In this document: piece after piece, positions 22,801 through 37,800 of the stretch
Position numbering within the stretch: the first letter of the stretch is position 1
Layout: each line of letters begins with the position of its first letter
Origin: Mactra quadrangularis
Lineage: Eukaryota > Mollusca > Bivalvia > Venerida > Mactridae
Reading direction: 5' to 3'
Length of the DNA stretch: 64,000 nt
Assembly: GCA_025267735.1 (NCBI GenBank)
Contig: CM046309.1
Span: forward strand, 33,951,202 to 34,015,201
Made by a program: the position numbers and the translations under genes
The notes under the pieces: generated by a model
The model's input: the letters and a program-made list of their open reading frames with translations, nothing else
Databases searched by the model: none
What the model was told of the DNA's origin: nothing

Positions 22801-25800
22801 TCGTTAGTTTACGGAATCACCCGAGGACTTAATTTTTCCGAAAGAGGGAATTGATCTATCCGGATCATCTTTGATTTTATCCCATACTATTTAATAAACA
22901 AACACACTTCACACCGGGACATGTACTTCGTAGTGTAAGCTACGCCATTTACACCTACCTGTAGTAGGATTAGCTCGGTCTTAACTAATTAGTAATATAA
23001 TTATTGAATTAACAATAGACATAATATGTTCACAGCCTGATAGGTTCATTTGTTAGCTGTCTAACTTGATTAGACTCTAGTATTTGTTTATGTTAAAACA
23101 AACACATTCTTACTACAATTGTTCACAAGACTAGATACACCTGTATGATTGAGAGCATTTGTAAATATCAAGGGTGCATAAGTATACCAAGTCTTCAAAC
23201 ATACTTATATCACTAAACAACATATTTACTTCCTGTTTTAGTGCAACGTAAGTGCTGTTCACTTGTATGCAAGGAATCTAATATAAAAAGCTTGTCATGT
23301 TCACTTGTCAGAAATCTATTATAAAAAGCATACCATTGTAAATGTAGAATTGTTTGTTTAAGAAGAGTATCAAACGTGCGTTTTTGGAGTTCTTAGTGTC
23401 TTGGTTTGCTAAAAATATAATGAAACAATCATACGAAACATGACTCTTTCACTCTAAATGTATTTACTTGTTATTGTAATTAAAAGGGTGGACAGACCAT
23501 AGGCCCGTATTATAACAAGTTTTACGACCGATTTTCTTCGTTAAGGTCCTTTCATACGCAGCGCATACGCAAACGCTCCCAACGCGAACACGACTATCCC
23601 AGCGTTCGTTTATTTTTAAGCGGTCGCGCTCTTTTTAAACGGACCCTTACCTGCTCTATATTGTATGCCTAAGTTATAGCAAGACGTTTGATAATTCGCT
23701 GCACATGTGACAAAATGCTACAAAACCATGTGAAATACTAAATTAAAGTCGCTTCGACTGAAACAGGAAAAGAAACTACTCATACTAAATACATTCCAAT
23801 AACTACGAACAGTAAACATAGACGGCTCTATATATCACATTGTAAGCTTTCAACAAAGCATTTGATCATTACCATCAGTTGTGTACTTCTCGAACAAATA
23901 AACATTTACTTTTTAAGATTGCTACACTGCCAAATATTTTACTATATTCCATTGTCTTTCGAGGTTTGTTAAACAGCTTGTGAAATTTACACAACTGTTA
24001 ATAAAGATATATTGTTTTAACTATATATTTTATAATTTGGCTTCACTTTTCTCTGAGACCTTAGGAATGTATGTTCTAACCAATGAATATTTATGTACAA
24101 TCATATAATAGAGCATTGTTTCATAGTTATTAATTTGTAACTAAATATTTAAAACATTTAATATTCATATATAAATCCACCCAAATGAAGAGTTGCAAGA
24201 TTTATTGCGGCAAATCTTGTCGTTGCAGAATAAATGCATTGACACCACATACTTAATAACATAATCAATTTCGGAATTTGACTGAACATTCTAACACTTC
24301 TTTAGATGAAGTGCCAGTTGATCTAACCCTATACATTACCCATCATTTATTCAGTAATAAAATACCAAATTTCAAAATAAATAAGATAAATTTACTCTCT
24401 AACAATGGATTCGTTGTCAAATGAAAGCCGGTATTAGCTCCCTGTTTACAAAGCGGATTTTAGCATTTTTGAATTACTTCATTAAATCAAAATATTAAAA
24501 TCCTCATCGTCTTAGTGAGGGAATTGTACAATAAGATCATGATCATTATACACATGCCTTACAAACTGAATATAGAATGTCAAAAGGGTCTGCATACAAG
24601 TTATAACATCGATTTGTCGGTATTCGCATAACTACATTTATAAATATTTTTTTTCGAATATTCTTTAAATAAATAACACGGACACTGTTACGAGTATATT
24701 TAATAATGTTGAGGTGATAGAACTATTAATCAAAACTTAGATCAAGATCATGGACTTGGGACTTAACATAGCTCGAAAGCCGAAAGAAAGGTATATAAGT
24801 AAATGTACATGTTTCCAAAATGGTCGCTAACTGGTATGGTCACTTAATGTCACTCTATTAGTGTTAACTGTACTTTAAAATCTTATACAGAAAAGTTCCC
24901 GTATTAGGATTGTCAGAATTGCCGGTCTTAATAGCGGGTCTGTTTCAATATAAAATCCATTTTCTTTTTAATTAAGTATTTAGACCCTACCGATCGTCAA
25001 AAAGTGCATGATGTTGTAATAACCCAGGTGGTCTTTATAGAGAAACTTTACTGTATTGGGAAAGCAGTAACTATTAAGCTAAAAGCTGTCACAGTAAATG
25101 CTGTGTTATAATCCTGGCATCAAACCTTCAGCTGTTAATGTTAGAATCATAAAACAATCTGTTGTTTATCATATACATTGATATAACTACAGTGTCAGTA
25201 AAAAGACATTGGAGAAAATCCTGCATTTAGGATATTTCGATATACCGAAAAAGCAAAGCGAATAAGTTATCTGAACATATTCCGAAATCAGCATTTATTA
25301 GATTATCGACATTAAGATTCTAACTGAATGCATGTAGTAAATTACGATATGCGAACGATATATATGGTCAGTTTTCTCCAAAACTTCCTTAAATTTGTTT
25401 AAGAACGTTTGAATGGCACTGTATTTATAACGCAATTTATTGTATAGGTGAATTACAATTTTATTATTTCAAAGGTTATAATACTTAACAATTTTTCTTT
25501 CAGATCTTTGATAATGTGCTTGAAATTGATGTGCTTTATCATGTAGTGCTTCACAGTTGTATAGATAAAAGTGTACTTAGATACACGTTTTTGAGACAGG
25601 TGTCAGTACCACAGGATTAACCACGAATAGAGTTAAAATCGCTTTTGCTTACATCCTGGAGCAAGACTGGTTTGCGTTTTCACTGATATCAATTTCATTA
25701 ATGTGTTCATTCACATATATACAACATATTTTAGATTTATATCACCTTAACAATGTTGTGCAATATGACTTAGATCCATGTTTAATTGATAAGAATCACG

Positions 25801-28800
25801 TTAGTACAGTTAAGTTTCGCTGTAAATGCCATCTTGTATGGTTATAGCACAATTAAGCAATTCTTTGACGATACTCAAATAACTATCAGTGCGGGGAATC
25901 ACGTGACCTATATGGTTCCTAACTCGGCAAAAATGACGAACCCCAACCCCACAACCGTTCTAGTTTTCTAGATTACCTTGAAATTCTTCCAAAAATTTAT
26001 CGACTCGTTCAAAACCTCGAGGTAATCTAGAAAACTAGAACGGTTGTGGGGTTGGGAGAGCTACCGCCAGAAAGAGAAGTTTGTGCTGCTTAGACTGCAC
26101 CAGGTCTGATATAAATCGGTTACGTAAAAATGTCATTTACCTTGTCTTTTTCGTCTAAATTTGTTGATCTGATCGCCACCTTTGCCGTGTTAGCAACCAT
26201 AAAGGTCCCGTGATTCCCCACACTGAATTATTTTGATAACAAAAAAATCCTTATATCAAGACTATTCTACAAAGTACCTATATTAATGACTTTTAATGTA
26301 TACAATCCCTAACTAAAACTTTGTTTTATGGTTAATGAAATAACTCACTGGTTAAACTCGGACGATATCTATGTTTCTGGTAACACAAGGAAATGTTACA
26401 TAATTAATCTGCTTAGCTGTTAGGAATAACTAAACTTGTTTGTACATTATATTTCTATGTATTTCATCATGTCAGATTGTTTAAGTATATCAACCAAGAC
26501 TTTTTTATAGATATATCTAAAATTTCTCTATTCTCATATGAAAGGGAGGTAATTACTCACTCGAAATGACAGTTATTATCAAAATGACGAGGACGTTTAA
26601 ATGAATGAAAAATATCCTATTTTTGTAAACATGTACTTCACTTTTCACAATCACTTTTAAATGCGAGAGGCATTAGGGATTGTGTACCTTAAGACCATTT
26701 TACTATAAAGACCTTTTATTGTAATGATCACCATAGTGCATGAAACTTTATGTTATATCGTGCACCTAGCTGTTAATGCTAGAACTATAAAACAATCAAA
26801 CCCTATCTAACATTGTTTGATGTAGATTTAAACGGTACATGTGCACGATTATTTGACATATACAAGTAAGTAAGTAAGTAAGTAAGGTTTTTATTAAAGT
26901 GACATGTGTAAGATACAGTACAAAAATATAAGGAACAATGTAATACAAGTACAAAATACACCCGGCCCTATGGACCTATAAGTCACTGTATGAAACTAAA
27001 TGTATATACACTGTAAACAAATACATAGAGTTATCTATTATAAGTAAGTCTCTGTCTTTTTAAGTATGATCTCACCAGGTACTTTGCGACTTTACGCGGA
27101 TGGTTTAAAAGTAGGGTTTTATTCTTATTTTCATCATTGAAATATAAAAAGTCATTATTTAAAAATATGTCATGAAATATTTCATCTCTTATGTTGTCAT
27201 AACAATTACAATTTAATAAAATATGTGTCTCTGTTTCAACAGCATTTTGATCACAGAATAAACATAGTCTCTGTTCTAAAGATTCTCCGTTATAACGACC
27301 AGTTTCAACTCTTATAGGCAAAATGCCAAAACGTAGCTGCGCTAGTAGTGATCGTTCATTTCTATTCAGATTAAGGGAAACGTATTTTTCTTGTTCAAAC
27401 ACTGTTTTAAAAGTTTTATAATATCGTAGTTTAGGAACGTTTAGAATTTTATTATTCCATTCATTGTTATAATACTCCGTGATGAGTGATTTTAGTGAAG
27501 ACATGTTAACACATTGTTTATTGTTATAACAGTTTGATAATCCAAGTTTGGTCATAATATCTTTAACGTTATTACACCAGTTGTTTTTTCTAGATGTATA
27601 ATCGTTTTCAAACATTTGTTTTGTTAGTCTATCACTTCTCATGTTGATAAGTCTATTCCAGTAACGTAGTATGGATATCCATCGTCTGTACTGTACTGGT
27701 AACCAGCCCATATCACCATGTATAGCTAGAATTGGCGCAAATCTATGGACTCCCAGAAAATAACGAATGGCTCTGTTTTGTATGTTATCAGTTGACTGAT
27801 ACTTGCGGTGTCCCCAAACACTAGCCCCATATTCTATCACAGGTATCACACATGAATCATATAGTTTCTCGTATGTTTTGATGCCAAAATCATATACATG
27901 TGATACGAAAATTAATAGACAATTACTGCATTCATTAATGAAAGGTTTTTAATTAATACACAGACATTGGGTGGTTGCAGTTGTTAGAACATGGTAGTTA
28001 TTTGACGATTGTCATGAGAAGGGGTTGCATTGCACTAATATAAATAATGAAATATACTATATGTATATATGGCACGCTTAATTAGTATATAATTAAAGAT
28101 AGAAATAGATTTATTTTACGTTTCTAGTGATACTGATAGAGTCTGGAACTGTTGATCAACATGGTATCATGCAAAAATAACATCTCAATACAGTTCCATT
28201 TATAAGCAAATCCTGCGTTTAGAAAAACCCTATTCATATTTAACTATGAAAAAAGAAAAGAAAAAAGAGCTGGAACAATTTCCAAAATAAGCATTTATTA
28301 GTTTATAAACACATGACTCAAACTATGAAACTTTTTTTCTATAATCCACATCTGTTAATTTGATAATTAGGTATAATTGGATAACAGGTAAATATAATCA
28401 TAAATCTACCATTATTTGTGCACACGTTTCACCATGTAACATCAATGACATGTGGTTTTTGTGTCTCTGGTAACACGAGTAAATGTTACATAATTAATCT
28501 ACTGAGCTGAAGGCCACCTATGTACTTCAGTTACAGAAACAATAGATGCATTGTTGATAGGATGATTTTTTTACTGTCAAAGATAAATCAGTTATCGTAA
28601 ATATAATCCTTAAACGTATGCCAAAATATTAATGCACATGTTCGCTTTTTGTCATGAGCAAAGTTCAAGAAAAAGTAGTTACTTGCAATACGATATAAGA
28701 GTCATAAAATCACCATTCGCGCGCAAGGTTACTGTAATATAATTGTCAATTACCACCATGTGCGCGCAGTTTATTGGACGTACTGCAAAATGCCAGGAAA

Positions 28801-31800
28801 TCAGCCAAATAACAAGGCACCACCTCCGAACAGCCACAGAGTGTTTCTTTTAATTTAGACGTGTGGGCATGACCCGGAACATTTCACAATCCATCAATGA
28901 ACAAACGTATCGCATCAAAACAGATTTTTGTTATGACATTCTTTCTAAGTTATAGGAAATATCTTGGCATTTATTACAGAATCAAAATCAGAGATCCGTG
29001 GAATAACGTAATAAATAACTTTCGTTTTTCAAATAAACATTCATGAAAACTTGGCTTACTCAACCAACATAAATTTGCTTCAGTGCGATGAACATTGAGG
29101 TGGGTGTCAATCTTTCAAAATGGCGGTGAACATTTTTCTTTCTACACATAGGACCCATCTGTAGTATAAATGCTAACAATGTTACATTGTGCTTTTATAT
29201 GTAATGGGGATGTAAATGTTTTCTGATTGAAGGAGCCGATACAAAATTGTGATGATTCAGAGCCAAGCAATGGAAATTACTCCAACGCACCAATGTTCAC
29301 TGACCAGATTGGGAATTGTATAGGAGAGCCACTGCGTAGGAGTTTTGGATCTAAGGATCAATTTGAATAAAATGTGACCAATTTTTAACACACAGCTGTA
29401 TATCATTCCAAAACCACTCAGCTGATTCCGTACACTGCCGATCAACATCTGTGTAGGCAGCTGCCACAAATGTGTTCAAAAGGCGACAAATGATAGCATA
29501 GGCGGTGCAGCTATCGCAGAGGTGTTTCGAATGGTATTAAAAGTACAATTTTGTACTCTTGGGGTTTTATCCAAGGACATCATGTTCAAAGGTTACAAGA
29601 AAAACCGATTGTTTATTTACGATTGTAAAATGGCTTTGCATAGGCCATTGAAAGTAGATGTTTCTGACGCATACATGTATTAATAGCTGTTTAAGTAAAA
29701 TTTTCTGGTCCGTAAATGTATTTGAATATGAATCCTTACATTTAAACAGTTACTTCAAGATTTAGGCCTATAACTTTTCATGGACTGCAAACTAAGTTTG
29801 AAAATAAAAATAGATTGGCATCACATGTAACCGTAATAGAAACAAAAATTTTAAATGCTGAGTTTAATTATAAATTGGTATGAACACTATAGCCAGCTGT
29901 ATGTTTTACTTACTGTACATAAATTTGTTAATCTTATTGTAATCAATTAAAAAGAGGTCGATGAGCAATAAAGGCCATTATAATTATGATTTCACTTGAA
30001 AAGGGCAACAGTAACTCGTTTGGAATTGATCCAACAATCCATGCATAGACTAGTTAGGTTTTTCACTAAGTTCATGGTCAATGCTACTCATTCTCTTAGT
30101 TTTACTCAGTCAGTCTCGGGTGAAATAACTCACCTATTTATTTTCTAAGATACCTGTATGCTTAGTATACGAATTCAGCAACTTCTGCAATTTGGTTTGA
30201 TAGTAAACACACACGTAAGAGAGGAAAAATGCTGTTCATATCAATTTCAGCGAACATTTTTCCTATTTTTTTCCATTTCTCAATTTCTAAACAATCTTTA
30301 TCATGATGATGGGTTTATCACATGTTTTCACGATGATATCTCAATTCTCATACGTGGTATTTCGTGATCTTATGTCCAAGAGTTCTTACATTAACATCTG
30401 GTTTAGTCATTCAATTATTTCTATACTTTAAATCATATAATACAATGAATATACATGTATGTATTATACTGACGATCTATAAATCTACAGGTATATATTA
30501 TACAGAACATTCTTTTTTGTTCAAGATTGAATACAGACTTAGAGCAAAAAGAACGAGATTGCTTTAGAGATATAATTCGATCACCATTATCGTTTTCATT
30601 ATTATCATTATTACAATCATCATCAGCCAGCAGATCAGAAGCATTGCTACATTGTTGATAATCATCATCATCTTAATCATCCTTATAATCACCGTTATCT
30701 CATATCATCATCATAATAACTATTAAAACATTATCATCATCACTTACGAAATCAATATCATCACCATTTTCATAATTATTGGTTTTTAGATTATCGTGCT
30801 GGGATCGAACCTATTTCTTATTATCGAGAGCGAAATCAATCGTAATTTTTGCTGTATCCCTTTCAGGAAGTTGGCTAGTTGTACCAATGGCAGATCTCAC
30901 AATGTGTCTAGTCTAGACTGATTCGTAGAACTAAGTCACAAGTGACTGTTTCTAACAATCTATATAGTTACCTGTGGATTAACAAACTCCTCAGTCACAC
31001 ACGTTACGTCACGCGTTGCATCTTTAAAGGGAAATAACCGCTTCGAGGTGCATGGTGGATTGTCTCATGATATATCAACGCCTTTAGTTATACATTTAAA
31101 TCATAAAACATAATATGAATGTTTGAAATGTAAAACAATATAAACATATTGCATCATAATGAATAAAGCAGATTTGTATTAAATCTTTCAACACAATGCT
31201 GGCATGTCATTAATTCTTTTGGTCATATTTTCATTGTTTCTGTAAGACATTAATGCTAGCTATGTAATAAGTATCATTTTTGATAGTACAAAACAAAGAT
31301 AGTGTTCGCTGAGAAATTTTGTAATAAACATACCTATGTAATGTTGAAGACATTATCATTTCAATAGACACGTGATCTGATATAGTACGATAGTGTCTGA
31401 AGTCTTCCGAAATATTGCCAAAACATTATTCGTAATTACTCGGCGATTTCCGTTGGCTGAGAATATGGTTGTTATTGAGCTATTCTGTAGCCTGTTCAAT
31501 TATCTCGAACGTTCCAAAACGTTCAGTAACGTAAGGTTCGGAACAACCCAACCCAAAGACAACTCAACCCGAGACAACTCAACTCCCTACTAACGTGTTG
31601 AGTTGTCCTAACTTTGAGTTCAGTTATACACGGGTTAAGTTGTCTTCGGGTTGAGTTGTCCCGTACCCGTAACGTTCGCTAACAGTCGTTACTGAACACG
31701 CTGCTGATCTAGTCTAGATTGCCAATACTGCATCGTAACAACTCGGCAATTTACCGTGATCTGTGGACATGTGTTTTCATTAGACAATCCGTATCGAGTC

Positions 31801-34800
31801 AAGGTCGCCAATAAACGTAACTACTCGGCGATTTCCGTGACTTGTGAATACGTGCGTTCATTGCACAATTCACATCGAGACAAGATTGCCAATATTTGTA
31901 TTGTCAGAAAAAGACGCCAAGAAATAACGTCGTCGGTCTGACATTTTTCTCGTCTGCTGTAGTTGATAAAAAATGACACATCAGTCATAAATCATTAACC
32001 TAATTGAAAGATGAGAAAGTTCTGTTTCAGAGCCAGATAATTCCAACTGTTAAAGATATATTGACAAGGGCGGTTCCATAAGGGTGGGCGGGGTCTCCAC
32101 TCTGTTCAAGGTAAATGTGCGTACTGAAATCGTTAATTGATAATATTTTGCAATATTTTCAAATTACGAATTTTAAGGTAGAATTTCCCAAATACATAAT
32201 ATGTTCATGAGCATAAAGTTTGGACCCTTCTTTTCTACGAAGAAATAATCAGGATAGCATATTATCAAAAATCATACGATTATTTAGCAATACGATATAG
32301 GGGGATTTAAAGCTAACTTTGATCGTAAGACCGTTGATAACAAGAGCACCTGTCCCTGATCCTCTTCTCGGAAAATGTTTCTGTAACCACCCGTGTTTTG
32401 TAATAAGGTTACGTCAGGTTTTGTGTTCTTACATATATTTTTGTTAGTTAACAAAATGTTTTTATATTAACTGTCATAATAAAACCAATATGACTTTGAA
32501 ACAGTGCCAGTAAGTTTTTATGTATTGTTTCCACAATGTTAATGTAAATAATCCGCTTGTTATTGCATTATGATTTTCCTAACGTTTAATTGTCTGCAAT
32601 TACGTAGGCTAAGCAGTTTCCATGTGGCATATTGAAACATTCTGCTAAGCTATGCACACTTGGAGAATGTCAATATTTATATAAAATTGCATCGTTTACA
32701 AACAAAACGGTGTTCAGGTTTTATCTGTCTTTAAATTTTTATACACTAACAGTTCAGCTAAGTGTAGGTATCTTGGCAAAATGTTTATCTGGGAGATTCA
32801 GTCAAAAAACTTTTAATTAAAAAGTACATAAAAACTGAGAGAAAAACATACGTAAAATACTTTTTGAATTTGCTTCATTATTGAGAAAACTGTGAGCATT
32901 TAAGGGTTGATATCACTTATTCTTTTAGTTATGTCATGCCCGTTGAAATTTCTTTATATACGCATGTTCATTTCTCTACAGCGAAAATAATATTTATTTT
33001 TAATAATTACATGTGTATTATAAGCATAAAGCATTTTCCGTTTCATTTAACAGTCACTACAATCGTAGATTATTGGATTAACAAAACATCATATAAAATA
33101 GACGCATCACTTTGAATTACAATTAAATTACAGTAAAGTTCCGCTATTAAGACCAACTTAATTATTTAAAAATCATGCGATTTTCGACACTTTCTAAGTC
33201 GTCCCAAATGCTTAATTTGAGAATAAAATGGTCCCTATAATAGGATCGTACCGCTAATAAGACCACTAATATTGATGGTCTTAATAGTGGAACTTTGGTG
33301 TACTAATAACTTATTATCAGACAGTTGAGTAAAAATATTTCGACAAATTACACTTAAAGTTAGTCAGCGAAATGTGCACCATTTAAGTTCAGTCCGTAAC
33401 TAATTGGTTAGAACTTGTGGACAGACCCTTTTGACACTAACCCTTGACTATAGTAAAATGTATGATGTCAATAAAATATATTTAAACTAACTACACGTTT
33501 TTCACTAAATTTCTCATTTTGTGTACAAAAAATATTGTTTGTTTTACAGTGGTAACACTAGTCAATGGTGAACCATCTCCAAGATATAGACGAGAAACAG
33601 CACAGTTATCACCTGGTAACTGGGACAGTTGTAAACCGGTATGTAATATTTATATCATAAATGGTCAATGCTTTATGGTAAATTATGCTTATTCTCCGTC
33701 CCCGTAATAACAAAATACCTAAGCTATAAATTGTACAATTCGTAGATTGAAATGTTTTACTGGCATAGCAAAATATTAGTAGCAAGTAGTACCTTTACAT
33801 AAAAGTTTTTCTCACAATCTTTTAGATGATGCCAACAGAGAAAAAGTAGTTTAAATGGCGCAAGTTGATTTTGGCCCAAGAACTCTAATTATTGGCCTCT
33901 GGATGTTCATTTTGCCAGGAATGCAGATCATTTAACTATACAATTTTAGACCGATCGTTCTTACAACTTAGTTTAATCTCTCTTTAGTCCGGTTCCTGGT
34001 CTCTCAGTACTGAGCAGAATGGATAGCGTTTCTTGCTCAAGGCAACAACGAGTCAAAGTTTGAACAAACGCAGATCTGGGTATCCAATGATTACCAGTTC
34101 AACGTCGTATCCGTTCGGCCATGCAATCTCCTTGCAGTTGTTTTATATCAATGTAGATTTGTATCGAGACCTTCTCTCATTGAAACCATTTGCTCTCGGT
34201 CATCCAGAATGATACTATGGCAGCTTAGATATAAACTTGCATGAGTTGACACATGTGTTACAGAACAGCCGAGAGCCAGTGAAGGATTTTGACATATAAC
34301 ATTTTATATTCAATTTAATGATGGACCTTTCCATGACTTTACCTATTAACATATTTATCAGAGGTCTACAGTTACATTTCGTTCCACTAACAAACTGTTC
34401 ACTAAAGAGCGCAAAGTTCTACAAACAATGTGCTAACAAAATAGCACATGCTTATGTTAGTGGGTAAATATACATGTATTGTTATTCAAATAAAAAAGGT
34501 CAAACAGGAAATGGTCAATCCGAGGAGATCTAAGTTATTGTAATAGACATAATTAAAGATTTCAAAACTGATTCATTAGCATTACTATCTGGACGTGAAG
34601 TCTTTAATACTTATATACCCGATTGTATTACCTACATAAATGTTAATTTTATTGGTTGCAAAGAGACAGTAAATAAACTTTAGTTTCCTTCAAGCAGCAA
34701 TAAAACATTCAGTCGTCTCGTCTATAAACTGTACATATCGTTTATGTAAACATTATTACTTTAAACATGGCCTGCTTCATTTAAAGCAATATTGCGAGGA

Positions 34801-37800
34801 GGATGAAATATTTTGCATTGTACTACCCTTATAATTTAGTTAGTTTAATTTGTTTAATACTATTTCATTGCCATTCCAGCATATATATTTTACAATGAGC
34901 ACTATTCACTATTTATGATATATGTTTAAATGTCATAGTAATCTGTTTAAACCAAGTTTGGGGCGAGTTTCCTAAGCAAATCGCTAGCTAACGCTTTGTG
35001 TCCTGGTACCCTTCTTACACCAAAAGGATTACGTATGTGATATCAAATTAAAGGTACCAGGAGGGGGGGGCGCTAAGCGCTAGCTAGCGTTATGCCTAGG
35101 AAACTCGCCCTTAAATACAATTGCAATAATCACCTTATTCGAGCGGGCAAGATTATTGTTTAAAGTACATAAATACACATGACCTAATACACGAACTGTA
35201 GTTTATTGTATTTTTGTCTATCTCAATCAAACTTATATTGTACCTTCAAGATTGGGCGTATTTGTTCAGGTATCGGCATCATTGTTACATCGATATATTG
35301 GCATATCGTAAAATCGGCATTGTACAGTCTAGCATAACACAAGAGCTATACTTGAGACAAATTCTTATTTAAATGATCATGTGCAATAAAATTTTATTGC
35401 CGCTATTTGATTAAATAAATTACATGGAGAAATATCTGAGACAAAATGAAATCTTCATGTAGCTCCGCGTCTTTAATTGTTCCATTTACTTACAGTTAAT
35501 GAAACTTTTACTAACATATTTAACTATATCTCTGGCTTTTTTTGTCTTACGGAGTCCCTAAAGTGATGTATTGAAACGCGCGTTTAAGCGTAATAGTCAT
35601 TTCGTAAAAAAACGTCTTATTTTTACGTAAAACGTCATATTATTTCGTAAAAACGTCATATCATTCGTAGAAAACGAAATTATGTTTCGTAAAAACGCAG
35701 TAATATTTCGTAAAAAACGAAATAATATAACGTTTAAATGAAATAATTGTGAAAATAAAAATATTTCAAAATGTCATTTTAGGGTCTCCGTACTTTCTTA
35801 CTTGAACATCTCAAGTAAATATCGACTTGTCTCAAGTTTGCAAGCGTAATTCATATAATCAAACATTTTAAGATTGTTAATACATGTATGTTTCTGTAAT
35901 GAACCCTTGACAATTTGAAATACAATTGTACCTTATCTCAGAAATAAATTGTGAATTGTAGAATTTATGTCATATGTGCAATAAATTGTTAACAGCATGC
36001 AATTGTTCAATATTTCCAATGTAAGATACATGTATATTCAAACTATGTTATAATTGGTACATGTATTCTATATACATAGGCTATATCGGCTTGTATATAT
36101 TTTGTGTAGTTTGTTTTACGGTCTTTAGACAAGCAATGCCCTATATCAATCAATAACATTTTCTGTTGTTTTTTGCTTATTCTATACTTATTGACACCCA
36201 TGTTGGACAGCACCTAAATATATGTGAATTTGAATTGTCACTTAATCGCATTATTGACAAATAAAAAGTAACTTCAAAAAGCAGAAACAAAGATTCAACA
36301 GAGATTCACCGATTTCAGGGCTGTAGATACGTTTTGCTTGACCTTAAGTTAACACCATTTGTAAATAGCACGGTTCCGAGTAAAATACTGTGTATAATAT
36401 GCATTGTGTTTTTTACTCAAAACACACAGTGCATATGGTTATCGCCCAGTCTCATCGCCCGTGGTGTCTTAAATTTCTAACGCCCGACCAATAAGTTTGA
36501 AAATTTGGCACAGCTGACGGTCGAAATGAGTTAACATGTATTCATTTTAATGATAATAGTTAATTTCAGATTCCAGCACGTTGTCTTTATCATGTATTTG
36601 ATATTTAGAACGTGGCAAACAATAATTACCTGTCTATAAATACCTTTTTAGAGTTTTGAGGTACTGATATCATTTTAACATGTCCAAGCAAAACTCTAAT
36701 TATATGTTAACGAGTGTTAAGCCACTAGTGCTTTGTTAGGACGGCCAAGATTTGAACGCAATGCGCATTCGTGTTCGTGACGACCACGATTGTGTACAAG
36801 TAAATGGTTGGCCCTTTAGTCCTATATTTGTCATATCTGAACATTGTATCCTTTATTTCAGGGAGCAGAAGCCCCACCTACAAGAGTTCCAACACTTGAT
36901 CGTGTAAATGTACTCAGACAATACTTCGCAACGTTAGGTATACAAGGATATCTTATACCAAATGAAGACGCCCATCAGGTAATTTCTTCATTTGTTGAAT
37001 TCATAAATTGTTTTTGGTGGTTTTACTCCGTACGTAGCAACACATTGTACAGGATATATCACGGCGGTCAGTCGAACTGCCCACCATTCATGGAAAGGCT
37101 AAATACACTGGATTCAGCTGTTAACCAGATACTAGACACATACTTCCGTCAGTGACTGACAACTAACCTACATGTTTTATAATATAGGAGGGAGAATATC
37201 CATAAAAATAATTTCATGATCAAACTCAACGAAAGTATGTTCTTGGAATCAAACTTTGGACCCTTTAATCAGTTAAGTTGTGCTCTACCGACTGGGAGAG
37301 TCGGGGGCTAATATACTCTTAAAATGTACGAAATCGTGGCACAATGAAACATTTAGCTGATTGTTTTGTTTGAGCTTGACTTAAGGTTTAATCAAATAGT
37401 TAGACAGTAATAGAAAAATGCAAACCCTAATTTTAATTTGTTAACAATCAACAGTGTTTGAAATCATTGCCACTACTTAATCCTACAAGATATTTCATAT
37501 TGTTTTCTACAGAGTGAATACCCTTCAGAATATGATAAACGTCGTGGTTTTATATCAGGATTCCAAGGGTCTGCTGGTGAGTACATTGACAAACTAGTTC
37601 TCTATAATATGATAATAACAAAGTCCAGCTGACGATTTCACATGGTTGATAATTCATATCGCAATAATGTCTGAATGTTTGTTGGAATTAAGGCACATCA
37701 CGACTAACACACTATTGGTAATGACGAGTCGAGACGGTAGAAAGATGAAACCCTTGATATTAGATAACCAAAAACAGTAATTTCTTCACTACATACTCAT

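Larger units (their letters stand above)
10845..33549 (+). other. 22.7-kb first intron of aminopeptidase gene
   Basis: It separates the two signal-peptide exons. Recognisable contents are listed separately: MITEs, SINEs, a LINE 3' end, a tRNA-like sequence, simple repeats and foldback elements. Between these, about 12.0-14.2, 14.4-17.3, 18.5-24.8 and 28.5-30.5 kb, there is only AT-rich sequence with short open frames whose composition gives no reason to call genes. Confidence 0.75.
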
